NCBI GenBank assembly: GCA_951230915.1 | Contig: OX579638.1 | Coordinates: 7,272,696 to 7,336,695 of the forward strand | Direction of reading: 5' to 3' | DNA length: 64,000 nt | Source of the DNA: Antitrichia curtipendula | Taxonomy: Eukaryota > Streptophyta > Bryopsida > Hypnales > Leucodontaceae | In this document: piece after piece, positions 23,101 to 36,036 of the stretch | Layout of the letters: every line of letters starts with the position of its first letter | How positions within the stretch are numbered: the stretch's first letter is position 1 | The notes under the pieces: generated by a model | The model's database searches: none | Seen by the model: only the letters and a program-made list of their open reading frames with translations | What the model was told of the DNA's origin: nothing | Position numbers and translations under genes: made by a program

Positions 23101-26100
23101 GCCAATGGGCATGAACTTGCAAATCTCCACCAGTTGTTGTTGGGGCGTTGGACCTGATGTCTTCCGCAGAAGGTGTGTCAAAGAAATAATCACCACTGTC
23201 TCGAGACATATGACGACTCCTCATACTTCCTGTAGACGTTCGAACTCCCATCAGAGGACCTGAAAGACTCATCAATGGTCCAGAGTTTGTAAAAAGTTGT
23301 CCAGAGCGACCTGCGTGCACATTGATCAATTGATCTGGCATCTGGCCCAATTGGTTCAAAGGCCCAGACATGCTTCGCCCTGTGGCTGTTCGCCAGCTCA
23401 AATTGCCACTGACGTTCCTTGTGGTACCATCCACTGAGCTTCTCACTCCCAAGCCAGTCAGTTGGGCTGAGGGATCGCTCTGTGACACAAGTGGACCTTG
23501 CGAGAATTCCAATACGGCTACTTCATTATCAAAAGGATCGGGTCTTTTCACCTCTTCAGGTGTGTCCTGAAGCATACACTGCGCCAGTTCGTACACTAAG
23601 TGATCAATGGTTTGCTGAGGAGAAATACGGGCCAGGTACAGACTTATGCGTTTTGCGACCGAAAAGTATGTAGCAAATGCACCGCTTATTTCTCCTGATG
23701 CGTTGGAATCACAATCCTCGATACCTTTCGTGATGAGAAAATTCAGCACCGGAACGATGTTACGCCATTTCATAGCCACCGTACTCCAAAGTTTCTCTAT
23801 CTCATCAGGGAATTGATCTCCATGTCGCCAGGTAACATAGTACAGACTTTTCAGCAGACGATCACTCCAACCCGACTCCAAATGTTGCCCGAAGTTGAGG
23901 TTCTCGATCCAAGGGGCCATGCACGTGAGAACCTGATGCTGTGCAATAATGTCAACAGCGTCAAGCTGCCTCTGCATTATCTCCTCGCACAGTGATTCAC
24001 TAAGCTCCGGGTGCTCCTTCGCTAATTTAGCTGACAATTGATACTGAAACTGCTGATATGAATCAGGTAGGCTACCCACCACAGCAGCTCGGTACCGCCC
24101 TGCACCCTCGCCCTCCTCAGCCCATGCACGAATTGACAGTGTCTCCAACATTTGCAATGCGTCATCCCGGATCTGTCTTGACTGATCAACAACCTTGTAC
24201 AAGATCAAGCTAAGTAGGCGTTGGGTATCACATTTGGAGACATCCTGCCGCATGTAAACTTCAGCCAAGACTGTGAAGTACCCATCTGCTATGGAAGGAT
24301 CTGATGAGTAACACTGCAACAAAGAAAGGTATTAACCAATACTTCAACAAGAACCTGGTCTGTGCAAACTCGGAAGGGAATTACATGCAACACAGTAATA
24401 TGGAAGACTCGACTGCTCCAAACAAGATCTCTCATTATTGACGGCTTACCTGATCGATAAATGCAGGAAAGAGGTCTAGATTACTTTGGAGCAGATTCAT
24501 GAGAGCAGTCTTTGCCAGGAGAACTCGGGCTGGACTCCCACGTTGCTTTTCTCGACCAGTACCCCCTCTCATGCCTTCTAAAAATCCAGTTATCCCAAAC
24601 TTGGAATGCGGAGATATATTTCGTGCGTCTGCTGGTGAAAAACCGGCTGGCACCTTCCCCGCTGGTTCTAGAAAGAGCCCGTTAATCCAAGCTACTATTC
24701 GACCACCCATTTTGCGGGCACTATCATCGAAACAGGGACCATAGAGAAGTGCTGCCATAGCATTCATTGCCACCCATTGAATTGCATCCACGCGATCATT
24801 GATCTCCTTTTCAACAGATATCTTATCAATGGAGTCTTTGACTCTAAGGCTCTGCGCAGCTCTGTAGCGCTCGACTTCACGCCGATACTCACTTCCACCA
24901 TCCTGGCCCCAGCTACTCGTAGTGTCTTCACACCATGAAGAAAGAAGGTCAAACCATTTCTTGCGACTGCGAGGATCGAATCTGCGGACACGATTGAAAA
25001 TTAGATTTCAATTTGGAGAAGATTAGTGCTCATCTGAAGTAGAAAGAGAGTATAGAGCAGAGCGGACAGTTAAATCCTGAAACAATGCACAAAGATGCTT
25101 GCAGAAGGCAAACACTCATCATAATGTGCATGATCTGATAGGCTGCTATTAATGTAAATGGGAGCCACGTTCAAAGTTTACTGAAAACATTTATCAAAAA
25201 TCCTGTCATGTTTATACAGAGCAACAGACCCAACTCTCTTTGAAACAACTGCCCAGAAATTATGAAACAATCCTGAAAAATCTAATTCAAAAACTAGATA
25301 GAGAAGCACCTGCATCTCAAGTCAACACAGACAAATCGGGAAAATGGTACGTGAATTATACTTGCAAATAAGTTTGATGACTAGAATGAATATCAGCTAG
25401 GCAAACTCATTCAAATCCACGGCCAAGATCAAATTAACTTATCATAAGCGTCAGTTCCACTACCTCTCCGACTGTGCCTTCACCATGTCAACTGACAGGG
25501 CTCTCAACACGCAAGCCAATGCATAACGCAAAGGCTGAATATCTTGAAAGTTTTCGAACGGTCCTGTGGAAACTTGCTTCGCTGTCTCCTCAATGAACTT
25601 CAGAAAATGAATGCGCAGCACCGGCCTCCGAGTCAGAATTCCCGGCCACACATTCTCTGCCACCATACGATATACGTCCGCCACATGGACCCTAACATCC
25701 TCGCGCCTCCATTTCTGACTCTGCAAAAAAGACAAACGCAAGCTCAAGCCGACAATACACAAGACCCAACACCATCTCTCAACAAATAAGTCATACAAAT
25801 CCGTCACAGTTCAAGAGAATATAAAAAGAAAATATAGGCATTAATCAACTTATAATGCAACAATTGTGAAAGATACGTGGATTCTACCCACCTTCCACTT
25901 TGGTCGACTTTCCATTTCTGAGGCTACCTCCTCGAGAAAAGCTGAAAGGTCGGATAACATCAACTCACAAAGCTCCAAAGTCGAATGACCAAGGGCAAGT
26001 GTAGCTGCATACTACTCCCATCCAAAACATACGTCAGTGATGTTAAGAAACACGAACGCGTTATTCAAGATGTTGAAAGACATCAACAGTTTAGGAACAT

Positions 26101-29100
26101 CAAGTCTGCTCTAGGAACATCATGTCTACTGAGTAGCAAGAAAACAGCCTGGAGAGCATCATTTGCAAAATCACTATGGAATTGTAATAAGGAAAATAGA
26201 ACTCACAATTTGCCCCTCATTTCCAGATTTGAGATAAGGAAACACAAGCCTACATAGCTCCTTCACAGAACGAAATCCGCCATCAGTGCTATCCTCCGGA
26301 GGACAAGAGCAAGCAAACATGGAGTACAAGTGCCACTGATCAAGCTTGCTATCACTCTCATGTGATTGAGCAGATTTACCACCCAAATCTACAGGCGTAA
26401 TATTTGACAGTCTTGTAATAACGTCCAATCTGTCAATCATTTTTGGCACGGCAGCAAATCAGCAACAGCGCTACAACAGAAGAACAAAACATTCTGCATA
26501 CCAATACGACAATAACCTTCGGAGTTTATTTACGAGCACTGCAACTTCTTTCGGTTCAAACCTTAACTCAAAGGTGCTTAGTGTTCTTCAGGACCTATAC
26601 AGTCAACGAATGGTAACTTTACAAACATTCAGCAGCGTGTATACACACTCGGTCTGCAGCACAGGGGCTAGAATAAAATACCTGGCTCCTTGTATCGCAC
26701 TAGGACACAACTCGGCAACATACGTAACAAGTTCGCTCAAGCACCGTGCCCAGCGCCCCTTATCAGAACTTTCTAACACGGACTGCAGAGTAACATCTAC
26801 AGGAGCAACATCCCATTCACGCCGAAGGTCATACCATCGCCCTGTATCCCAGTAGCATCGTTGAACGATGTCGTCCTAGAAAATATACACATCGTCAGCA
26901 TTAGTCATGTACTTATCAGTCTAGGTTTTCATAGCACAGGGCCCCTTTCAAGGCATTCAAACACATCTATAGGCAGGGGCTTGCACATCATCAGCAATTA
27001 TGACCAAAGAAACTCAATCTGTTCCTCGTAATAAGCTTCCAAACTCCAATTCTGACAATGAGCCCTTTTTCAAAAACAATCTTTGCCCAACAGCGATAAT
27101 GAAAGACTACTAGAAACTACACATAATCAGGTCTTTTACCCTATTCGTAGTGAATGGTCTGATTCTACTTTGCCTGTCGTCCCCCAGGACCGACATCAGA
27201 CTAACATGTAAAGATCGGTATCCTAAAGCAAAACAAAAAGAATGACCTCAGCTTACCCCAGTTTCCTCGAAGACATCAATCACAAACGAAGGAGGATTCC
27301 CCGTTGTGGCATTCGGAGTGTAGAGATTTATATCAGTCTGCAGAGCGCGCACACAACGTAAAAGCTCCAATGCAGTATGTCGTATCTGTACCTCAACAGA
27401 ACAGAGAAATATAAGACCAACAGCATCCATGCCAGAAGGGTCAAAGTTGCTCCTTTCACCATCAGCAAGCCCTGACAGTGATGACGAAGTACTTTGATGA
27501 CCTGCTTTTCCAGCCTTCCCTGGAGAAAATTGGTACGAGGCTTCTTCGGCAATACATGCACGCCAAGCATGCAGCAACTGAACTAACCGGCCAAGTGATG
27601 CATTAATTAGTAAAGTCTTGTCGTCTGGAATTCGCAGAATAAAATTTGCCATTCCCCGCATGACAGCAAACCTGCTTTGAGGCAGATCTCGCACGGTCCT
27701 AAACAGCACTTGCACGGCTTCTTCTCTAACACCTGGCTCTACACTAATAGCATACACTGGAATAATCTCTGTCAACTTCTCAGCTTGCCACTGCTCTGGA
27801 ATTAAATGCGGAACGCACTTGAGGGCCCAACGAAACACAAGCCATCCCTGTGACTTCTCTTTTGTCGCCGGCTCTGTATCCCACAAACGCACGACAAGAA
27901 TACTTAGGACCCACAACTAAGAACATGATTTCATAAAACAAACAAAACAGGATGGGATGCTAATATCAATTCCCAACTAGCTGATGCGACCCAAAGAAAT
28001 GTGGAGAAGACGAAACAAGCAGTACGTCAGAAATTCAACCTGTTGTGGCTTTGGAAGACGTAAGCAACAAATTCCCAAAAGTTGCATGGCATGACTTGAT
28101 GATAGAGCCCAAAGCAGCTCGAACCTTTGGAATATAGGGCCCTATGTCGTGTCCTAAGGCCCTGTCACCACTAACGGAGCCTGAGCTCATGTGACGAGCT
28201 GGAGAGGGTAAAGCTGCAGTGGAATGCGACCAGGATGTGGGAGAACCACGAAGGGAAGACGTAGCAGAAGAATGCAAATCTTCCACTCCAAATGTGTCCG
28301 ACCCATAACGATGATGTGATGGACTAGAGACCACCGCTAGTAATGCACGTAGGCCAATAACTTTTGCTTCACTCATATTGTCGATGCGCAAAAGCTCCAA
28401 TATCATATGATTCATTGAGAAATCGAGATTGACTTCAGCAATAGTCACACAGAAGTCCACAAGCTTATCATGCTGAACATCTTGAGTGAGAGATCCTTTC
28501 TTCAGGCTGCTCAAGAGCTGTGTGGAAATACTGTGAAGATATTCCCATACCTGGACAGGAGGTTGACTGTTTGCGTATACATTGAGGTAAAATCGCAACA
28601 CCCTGTGCAGACAATCCAAGGCCATGGATCGAAGCATCTTGTCCTGCGACCCACATGCACAGCCCGACAGTAAGCAGAAGTTACGAAAATTGGGTCCAGC
28701 ATGAACAAAACTGATCCAGAGCCCACGCAACAACTATTGAAGAATTTTCTTGGTTACATAAACCAACATTACCACCTGAAAAACGACTTGCAAAGTATAA
28801 ACGTGAAAATCAAAAGTTCGGGTGTTCAATTAACTCGTTTAAATTTGGAACCCTTGTAAACACAGGGTTGAAATATTACAAAAGTAGGGTTCATTCACTT
28901 CATTGTAGTATATGTACAGTGTGAATGTTTTGTAAACAGGCTACACAAGTAATGAAGCTCATCCCCGAAGAGCACAATATGCTTTCATGCGGAAGTTAAA
29001 AGAGGATGAAGATTACCTTGAGAAGCTTATAAAGCAGATCGAGATGAGTAGGTAATGACTCTTTGAATATATGAGGGTCCCCCAGAGAGAGGAGCAACGT

Positions 29101-32100
29101 AACCAATGGGTAACCAACCTGCATCAACCAAGCATGTCCAGCACCTTATTTAACAATCTGCAACTAGACGGTAACAACAAAGTTAAACAACACTCTTCAA
29201 AGGACTTCTCCAGATGTAGGAGACTATCATCAGTATTATCAGTGTTATCACTACTAGCTCAAATATCCAGCTCCTCGCACTAACGCCAGCAAAGCACGTT
29301 CCTTGGGATCATAAAAAATGGCACAATGCTGAGCATATAAGAAACCCCAAACCAATCTACTCACAATAACATGCTTGCTTTGCTTATCCATCCATTGTGT
29401 TAGCTGGAGCCGCATTCGTAGAACTGCATCGTACCAAAGGCTTAGAGCCTGGTCACCTCCATTAGGTGGCCAAGCCCCTTTCTTGCACTCTGCTAAAGGA
29501 ACAAGAATGCTCGACAACATGTTGCAGAGAGCATGATGAAGTTCAGTTTTTTTCTTCGTAGGTGATCCATCTAGCGGATTCGCCTTGGATATGAAAGAAG
29601 TTGCGGCATTGAGACCAGCAGCCGTAGTAACCTGATCTCCAGTGCCAAACAGTAGAGATATGAGGACAAGTTATTTCATACCAAGACCAACTAAAACACG
29701 TGAGTGATCATTCCTAAGAACAACTTTGAACCTTTCTCAGATGCATACCAGGTGGTCAATGACCAGCGAAAACAATTCCATTCATCACAACATTCAAATG
29801 ATAACATTCAAATACTCATAAAAACTTACTCTATATCCTAAGAATACGTTTAAGATAAAGACAACTCCCGAAAAACCACAACCAGGCCACCAATAGCTGT
29901 TAAATAACTCGTATTGCAGATTTGATATCAAACTTCTCATGGATAGACAAGAAAGGAAAAATAGTACATACGTCAAGTTTGAGGTAGCGCATTCCATGTA
30001 TAATGCTAAGTGTCTCACTACGCACAGTCTCAGAGCGTCGTTTAATCAGTTCCGCAAAATATCGATCAGTAATAGTACTGAACCTGCACACATGAAAAAT
30101 ATGTGAAAACTAGAACTGAATAGTGGATCCAGCTCCCCCCCCCCCCAAAGCGAAAACCATAACAAGCAACCAGCTGCAAACAAGGCTTCCTATCGATTGC
30201 ACTACAAGCCTAATACACGACAAAGCAAAATAATTATGACGTGAAATTGTCAAAACGCTCAATTATACAACTTGTTTTTTAATTGAGCATCAATACAGTC
30301 ACTAGGTCAACTTGGAGGCGAAATAGAAAATCATGAGTACAAAATGAAATACCTTACTCTAGAGAGAGCGCCCAGTAGCTGTGCAACAAGGTCTAAAAGA
30401 AGCCCTCGCAGGTCAACCAAGGATGGATACTCTGCATGGCTCACAAGTCTGCACGATACACAAGCATACCAGATGTTAGGGATCGTTCTACAAATGATCA
30501 ACCCGAAACTTAAATGCAGAAATCTCATGATAGAGAGAAAATATTCAAGTCATAAGATAGAAACCAGTGGAACACCTTAACTTCACAACAATGATAATTT
30601 ACACAAATCAGAAACGCACGGAAACAGGTGTTCTTAAAGAGATAATTAATACAACATTTCATACCAAGAATCAACATAATTGGGAACACAAACAAGAAAC
30701 ATTGATAAATACTAGATCTCCAAGTGTGTAATAAAACATCTGTATAAAATGTATCATGTCGTACCTGTCTGCATTGATAAGCCACTCAAACGCCATACTC
30801 TCAAGCATCGCCCAAAGCGACTCTGCATATAATTTGTGGAACACCTTAACTTAGAGTAGTGAATTTACAGCAGCACTTAATTACTCGGCGTTGATCTATT
30901 TCAAGATTTAAGAATCGGGACACAAACCTACTCAAAAATTCATATGTACATGCAAAGCTTACCTGTGAGACCTTCTGCTGGGCAGCACTCTACTATTCGA
31001 ATGCAGGCTGAGTTGAAAATACACTCCACGGCGAGCTGCTTCCAGAGATGTTAAATGAATGAGCGACCAGTGACCACAGCTCAACAGTCACGAGGTTTCA
31101 GGCACAAGTAAGAACAAAATGACAATCCTCGCAACCTAGAGACGTCCTCTTTGATTCAATCAAACAACCAGGAGACGCTCTCCCCAGGAGCTATCCAGAA
31201 AATGAGAGATCGCATGTCAAATATAAACAGAAAATCAAAGAGTAGAATCATCAAAAAACCTCCATGTTCACAACCAGGTAAACTTTGCAGTAAATAAGAA
31301 AACCCACGGTTTTTCAAGTGAGAATAACATAAATCCTTCAGTTTTCAAATATGACACTCTCAAAATGCTAATTTAGATCGATGCCGTAAATCTGTTACAT
31401 GTTACATGTGCTCTCTTACAAGTGCACTGACCTTCCTCTGGTAAGTCGAGGCATCAGCTGGCCCCTTAGGTGTCGGTGCTTCACTGCAGTTTATGAATCA
31501 ACATCTAGCTAATCAGTATTCATCCAATATGTAAACCAAGTGCATAATCTCTCAGTGCGACAATGATCGGCAAATTTTGAGAGCTTTGATCACATCCAAC
31601 ACAAAGACCAAAAAGTTATGTGCTGACACACAAACAGCGTGAAGTAACACGACATCTCCTAAGCACTTCAGCACAGGAAACAGGAAACATTACTGACCAT
31701 TCCAAACATCACTTGCCACTGGAATTAGTTCCATATCTGCGTTAAAAAACTGCAACAACACACCGAGCACGAAAGTATTCAAACAGTACCTCTCCCGCCA
31801 TTTGAGAAGGGCCTCGAGAAGGGGGACAGGGGTATGATGGGCCACCATGGCCAGGGAATCAAGCACTTGTTCATAAGAAGGATCCGAAGCTCGCAAATAC
31901 TGGCCATCCTGAAATGCAAGTCTACGTCAACGATCAGCCTCTCGAGTGACTTCTGTCCAAGAAATCTCAACTACAGTTAAGCAAACTAACAGCTTCAAGC
32001 TGTCAGCTAAACTACAAGAGCCAAAAGCCAGTTCTTGATACTATCGGTCAGGACATCCGACCATCGGTCAATTGAGAAGTGGAGCATCATTGTTCACACA

Positions 32101-32798
32101 GGAACAAATACTATGCAAAAAATCCAGTTCGTCTTCTTCTAAAAATCTGTAAGAGGTAGGGAAAACGGCAGTACTAAAAAGCAACAATTCAGCACCTCTT
32201 TCCAGATCGCTCAATCAAACATCTTAGGGTACGAAACTTGCATAAACACCGCAATGAACAATTCTGCACCTCTTTCCAGATCGCTCAATCAAACAACTTA
32301 GGGTACGAAACTTGCATAACCACCGAAATGAAACAGCATAAACAGCGCCAAGCTGTTTACTTAAAACTACACAAGAGCGAATTCTCGGTACTATCGCTCA
32401 GAAAGTCCGACCATTGGCCAATTGAGAAGTGGAGCAACATTATTCACACAACTCCAAATAGTCTACACGTAATCCACTTCCACTTCCTTTTCTTCTAAAA
32501 CTTTTAGAGTAAAAAGGAAGAGAAAAAAAGCAAAAAGCAAAAATTCAGCAGCTCTTTCCCCGATCGCTCAATCCAACACCTTAGGGCACAAATTTCGCAA
32601 AACTTCGCCATGCCAAATCCACGAATTGCGACACCAAAACTACAAAACAACAAAAAGCAAATAAAAAAATATAATAACTTCATTGACGTAATAAAACCTA
32701 ACCTGAGCTTGGGCCGTGTCCACACGCCGACGCGCAAGAGGCAGGAAGCGCTGCAGGAGCGCATCCACGATCAGCTTGGGCGCGTTGGCAACCCGCAT
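20105..32798 (-). CDS. FRY-like: FURRY/Tao3(PAG1)/MOR2-type cell morphogenesis scaffold, 21 exons, 2217 aa
   Basis: This giant HEAT/ARM-type scaffold resembles yeast Tao3 (PAG1), animal Furry and the single plant homologue (about 2150 aa, Arabidopsis At5g15680). Family members support NDR-kinase/MOB signalling in polarised growth. Exons in transcript order: 32703-32798, 31790-31908, 31432-31483, 30963-31035, 30765-30822, 30353-30448, 29972-30083, 29365-29631, 29017-29118, 28040-28643, 27257-27873, 26682-26875, 26207-26429, 25892-26011, 25464-25720, 24450-24981, 22724-24313, 22324-22542, 21336-22202, 20848-21164, 20105-20243. All introns are GT-AG and all phases join; the total is 6654 nt with one final TGA. 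The start [20 protein letters not shown] aligns residue for residue with the plant orthologue. The N-terminal domain is in exons 1-10, and the MOR2/PAG1 middle and C-terminal domains in exons 11-19. A conserved linker, [11 protein letters not shown], lies in exon 17. The end matches [12 protein letters not shown] Ser-rich insertion in exon 10 appears absent from Arabidopsis. Confidence 0.95.
20780..20818. repeat. (GA)n(AAAG)n microsatellite in the last intron of the FURRY-like gene
   Basis: About seven GA units are followed by seven or more AAAG units. On the transcribed strand this is a pyrimidine-rich (CTTT)n/(TC)n run some 30 bases downstream of the exon 20 donor, so it should be spliced out. 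Confidence 0.85.
31985..32600. repeat. Duplicated segments inside intron 1 of the FURRY-like gene
   Basis: A 74-bp unit beginning AATTCAGCACCTCTTTCCAG is tandemly doubled at about 32181-32328, with a diverged third copy near 32543-32600. A longer block (about 32000-32110, with CAATTGAGAAGTGGAGCA) recurs at about 32350-32470. Together they suggest an older tandem duplication of about 355 bp followed by a smaller, younger one. Confidence 0.7.
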
Positions 32799-32854
32799 TG
32801 TGGCAGGCAGCTGCGTGGCCACCGCTTCGCAGTCACCCCAGGTGTCCTCCGCCC

Positions 32855-33040
32855 CTAAATGTGCACCCTAACCGAGCTCCAACGCAATCTAGGCCTCACC
32901 ATGGCTCCCTCTGCTGCACTACAGGAAGCGCCTCCTCGCAAACCTTCGTCAAAAGAAAAATGCTGCATGCTCATACACCTAATTAAATCGCTGAGAACTA
33001 TGTCGACGCAGGGCTTGAATCGCGGAATCGCGGCCTCCAT
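32855..33040 (-). promoter_or_regulatory. Upstream open reading frame in the presumed FURRY-like 5' leader
   Basis: An ATG at 33038-33040 opens a 61-codon frame starting MEAAIPRF that stops 57 bases before the main ATG at 32798. If the transcript begins upstream of 33040, this would be a translated upstream frame that could lower main-frame initiation. The transcript start is not visible, so this is inference. The frame has no recognisable domain. Confidence 0.35.
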
Positions 33041-33565
33041 GAAGCTCACAGACTTACATTGGGCAATCGAAGGCTCGGTTTGAACTTCGTTGAACGACGA
33101 CGACGGGGATGTTGCGAAGGAAAGCGGCCCAGTCGGGGTTTGAGTTGCCAATGACGAGGGTGGAAGCGGTCATAGGAGATGTCGAGTTCTATGACCGTGT
33201 GGTTTAGCCACGCTGGCAGCCAGTCTTCACCAAATGCTCACACTATTTTCCCGACATTTCACACTAATTTTGTGAAATGAATAAAATGATGAATAATATA
33301 TTTTTGAGTTTCTATTATGTATTCATGTTGTAGTTTTTGAAATGTCAATATTAAACACGTATCTATGTGAAAGACTGGGCAACCTAATGAGTCTACTCAA
33401 CATGTTAGATGGTCCAATCTACTTCTTTAAATCCTAAAAGCCCAAGAGGTTCAGACAAAGCATAAATGTGTTATAAAATATAAGTTCTATAACTTTTGTG
33501 AAGTTTGCATCAAAAAAGATAATGTATAGCATGAAAAATAGAAAGTACCCATATGGTCAAAATTA

Positions 33566-34355
33566 TACTTCCTCCGTTCCAAAATGATTATTCACTTTGA
33601 ACGACATGTATTTTTCAACCCCTAAGTGCTCATACAACCATTTTTTGGTCAATGCCCCAACTTTGGGTAAAAAATTTAGGCACGAAAAAAAAAATTCAAT
33701 TTTTTTTTTGTGCCCCCAAAAGATTGGATTGTTTTTCAATATTTATATTCAAAATTAAGACCGCTAGGCTCAAACAAAAATTATAAGAGAAATAGTTCAA
33801 TGGTTTAAGAATTGGCTAGTATTGAAAAAATTACTATTTTGGAAAAGTGTTGGTGTTTTCATTTCTAGATCTTATGCATTTTTCACAAATCACTAGAAAC
33901 TGCAATTTTGACCCAAAAAAATTCTAATTCTAAAGATCAAAATTACATTTTTAATGAATTTTTGAAGTTATATCTTCAAAATTCATTTGAAGAGAACCTA
34001 AAAATAAATTTATGATTTTGACCATACGGATACTTTCTACTTTTCATGCTTCACATTATCTTCTTTGATGCAAACTTCAAAAAAGTTATAGAACTTATAC
34101 TTTATAACACATTTGTGTTTTGTCCGAATTCCTTGGGCTTTTAGAGGTTAAGGTTGTTTTGAGTAGGTCAAAAAAACACTTCCTTGTAGCTAACTTTATT
34201 GAGGTTGCAATGAACATATGCAATGTTCTTTGTTGATTCCAATGATATAAAACTTGAAACTTTTCTTAATTATGTTTTCCACACTATGGTCAATGAAATT
34301 GGCTCAAAAAAATATCAATAAATTTGTCGACAAATTTTTTGGAACGGAGGGAGTA
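33566..34355. mobile_element. Stowaway/mariner-like MITE inserted in the TTAA element
   Basis: The left end is CTTCCTCCGTTCCAAAATGA and the right end, reverse-complemented, is CTCCCTCCGTTCCAAAAAAT: the classic plant Stowaway terminus. TA lies at 33566-33567 and 34354-34355. Excluding the element nested inside it, its length is about 251 bp, normal for Stowaway. Its position breaks the outer TTAA element at a matching point in both halves, which fixes the order of insertion. Confidence 0.8.
33615..34153 (+). mobile_element. TTAA-family element nested in the Stowaway-like MITE (531-bp core)
   Basis: The core (33619-34149) starts CCCCTAAGTGCTCATACAAC and ends GGGCTTTTAGAGG. The flanks are TCAA (one change) on the left and TTAA on the right. 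It is homologous along its length to the 35.4-kb copy, including the internal landmarks AGATTGGATTGT, GAATTGGCTAGT, GGAAAAGTGTTGGTGTT and ATGCATTTTTCACAAATC. Confidence 0.75.
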
Positions 34356-34810
34356 TTACTATTTTTAGATTTTTTACAATTAAAGTTTGAAGATATAACT
34401 TCAAAAATTCACCAAAAATATAATTTCTACTTTTAGGATTTGAATTTTTTTTATTGGTCGAAATTGCGGTTTCTACTAATTTGTCAAAAAATGCATAAGA
34501 TCTAGAAATGAGAACACCAACACTTTTCCAAAATAGTAAGTTTTTCAACACTAGCCAATTCTTAACACTTTGTACTATTTCTCTTGTAATTTTTGTTTGA
34601 CCATTGTGATCTTAGGTTTTAATTTGAATATAAATATGAAAGACAATCCAATCTTTTCTTCTTCTTTTTTTAAAAATTTGAAAATTAAAAAAAATTATGC
34701 TGCTCAAAAATGCTGCCCAAAATCAGGGAGTGACCAAAATATGGTTGCTTGAGCGCTTAGGGGTTAAGTTGAGGTATTTAAAATCATTCATTAAACTTCT
34801 AAGTGCTCAA

Positions 34811-34850
34811 TTAACCCCTAAAGGACCAGTGATGTTTCAGTATAGCTTTT
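34811..34850. mobile_element. Single end of a TTAA-family element
   Basis: TTAA (34811-34814) is followed by CCCCTAAAGGACCAGTGATG. A possible partner is the GGGGATTAA near 35374-35382, which would give about 560 bp, but that end is poorly matched. The DNA up to 35388 is A/T-rich without a gene. Confidence 0.4.
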
Positions 34851-35388
34851 GTATTTTTACTATCTCTTATAACAAGCATAATTCCTCATTTATATAGAAT
34901 AATTTTGATAATCACCACTTTTGAAAGGAAAGAGGACTTATATAACTTTCCTATAGAAAAAAATCAACAAAATTACACAATTTTGAGAAAGTGCCACCAT
35001 TGACAACATTGATGAAAGATGTTTAAATAGTCAATATTGTGTACATATGTTGAAATCGGAATGCTCCACAAACTTTTATCCTTTCTATGGATATATATCA
35101 TCATGGTTTTTATTTGTAATTTTTTTCAAATCATTTTGAGGTGTGCGAAAAAGATATTAGGATGTGAAGTTACAACCCAAAGCGCTTTCTCTATTCTCAA
35201 AAAAATCACCAAAAATTGCACTCAATCATTTTTTATTAGATTGCACTGACAAGTTCAATGGAAAAAATCATCTAGGATCTCATTGTTGTTTACAAGTTGT
35301 TAGTTACATTTGAATTTTGAATTTTCTATACATATAATTGCAGAAGAAACATGGTGGCCTTATAGTCTTTCATGGGGATTAAAAGATG

Positions 35389-35922
35389 TTAACCCCTAAG
35401 CGCTCATACAACTATTTTTTGGTTGTTGCACGACTTCGGGCAAAAAATTTAGGCACAAAACAAATTTTTTCAAATTTTTTTTTTTTTTCCAAAAGATTGG
35501 ATTGTCTTTCAATATTTATATTCAAAACTAAGATTGCTATGGTCAAACAAAAATTATAAGAAAAATAGCACAAAGTGTTTAGAATTGGCTAGTGTTGAAA
35601 AACTTACTCTTTTGGAAAAGTGTTGGTGTTCCCATTTCTAGATCGTATGCATTTTTCACAAATCACTAGAAACTGCAATTTTGACCAAAAAAAAATTCTA
35701 ATTCTAAAGGCAGAAATTATATTTTTGATGATTTTGAAGTTATATCTTCAAAATTCATTTGAAGAGAATCCAAAAATAAATTTATGATTTTGATCATATA
35801 GATACTTCCTACTTTTCATGCTTCACATTATCTTCTTTGATGCAAACTTCAAAAAAATTATAGACTTATATTTTATAACACATTTGTGTTTTGTCTGAAC
35901 CCCTTGGGCTTTGAGGGGTTAA
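35389..35922 (+). mobile_element. TTAA-family element, complete 526-bp copy
   Basis: This is the best-preserved member: perfect TTAA at 35389-35392 and 35919-35922, start CCCCTAAGCGCTCATACAAC, end GGGCTTTGAGGGG. It is homologous over its full length to the two copies at 33.4-34.8 kb. It is non-coding and A/T-rich apart from the ends. Confidence 0.8.
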
Positions 35923-36036
35923 ATCTTTAAAGCCTAAATCCATAGCATTGTGACTAGGGAAGTATGGACTTGTTAAACATTGTGAAAGCGTCCAAGATAG
36001 TTGTTTAATTTGTATTGTGAATTAAAAAAAGGGGCC

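Larger units (their letters stand above)
33427..34767 (-). mobile_element. TTAA-flanked element (outermost of three nested insertions)
   Basis: This is a minus-strand copy of the ~530-bp TTAA family, split by a later insertion. Its 5' half (34356-34763, read on the minus strand) starts CCCCTAAGCGCTCAAGC and its 3' half (33431-33565) ends CTTTTAGGAT. Intact TTAA flanks lie at 33427-33430 and 34764-34767. Removing the 33566-34355 insertion leaves about 546 bp, matching the copies at 33619-34149 and 35393-35918. It has no coding capacity. Confidence 0.75.

Noticed and set aside
32855..33151. 98-codon frame as the N-terminus of the FURRY-like protein
   Set aside because: It lacks an ATG at its start, is in a different reading context, and the ATG at 32798 reproduces the conserved N-terminus of the plant orthologue exactly.
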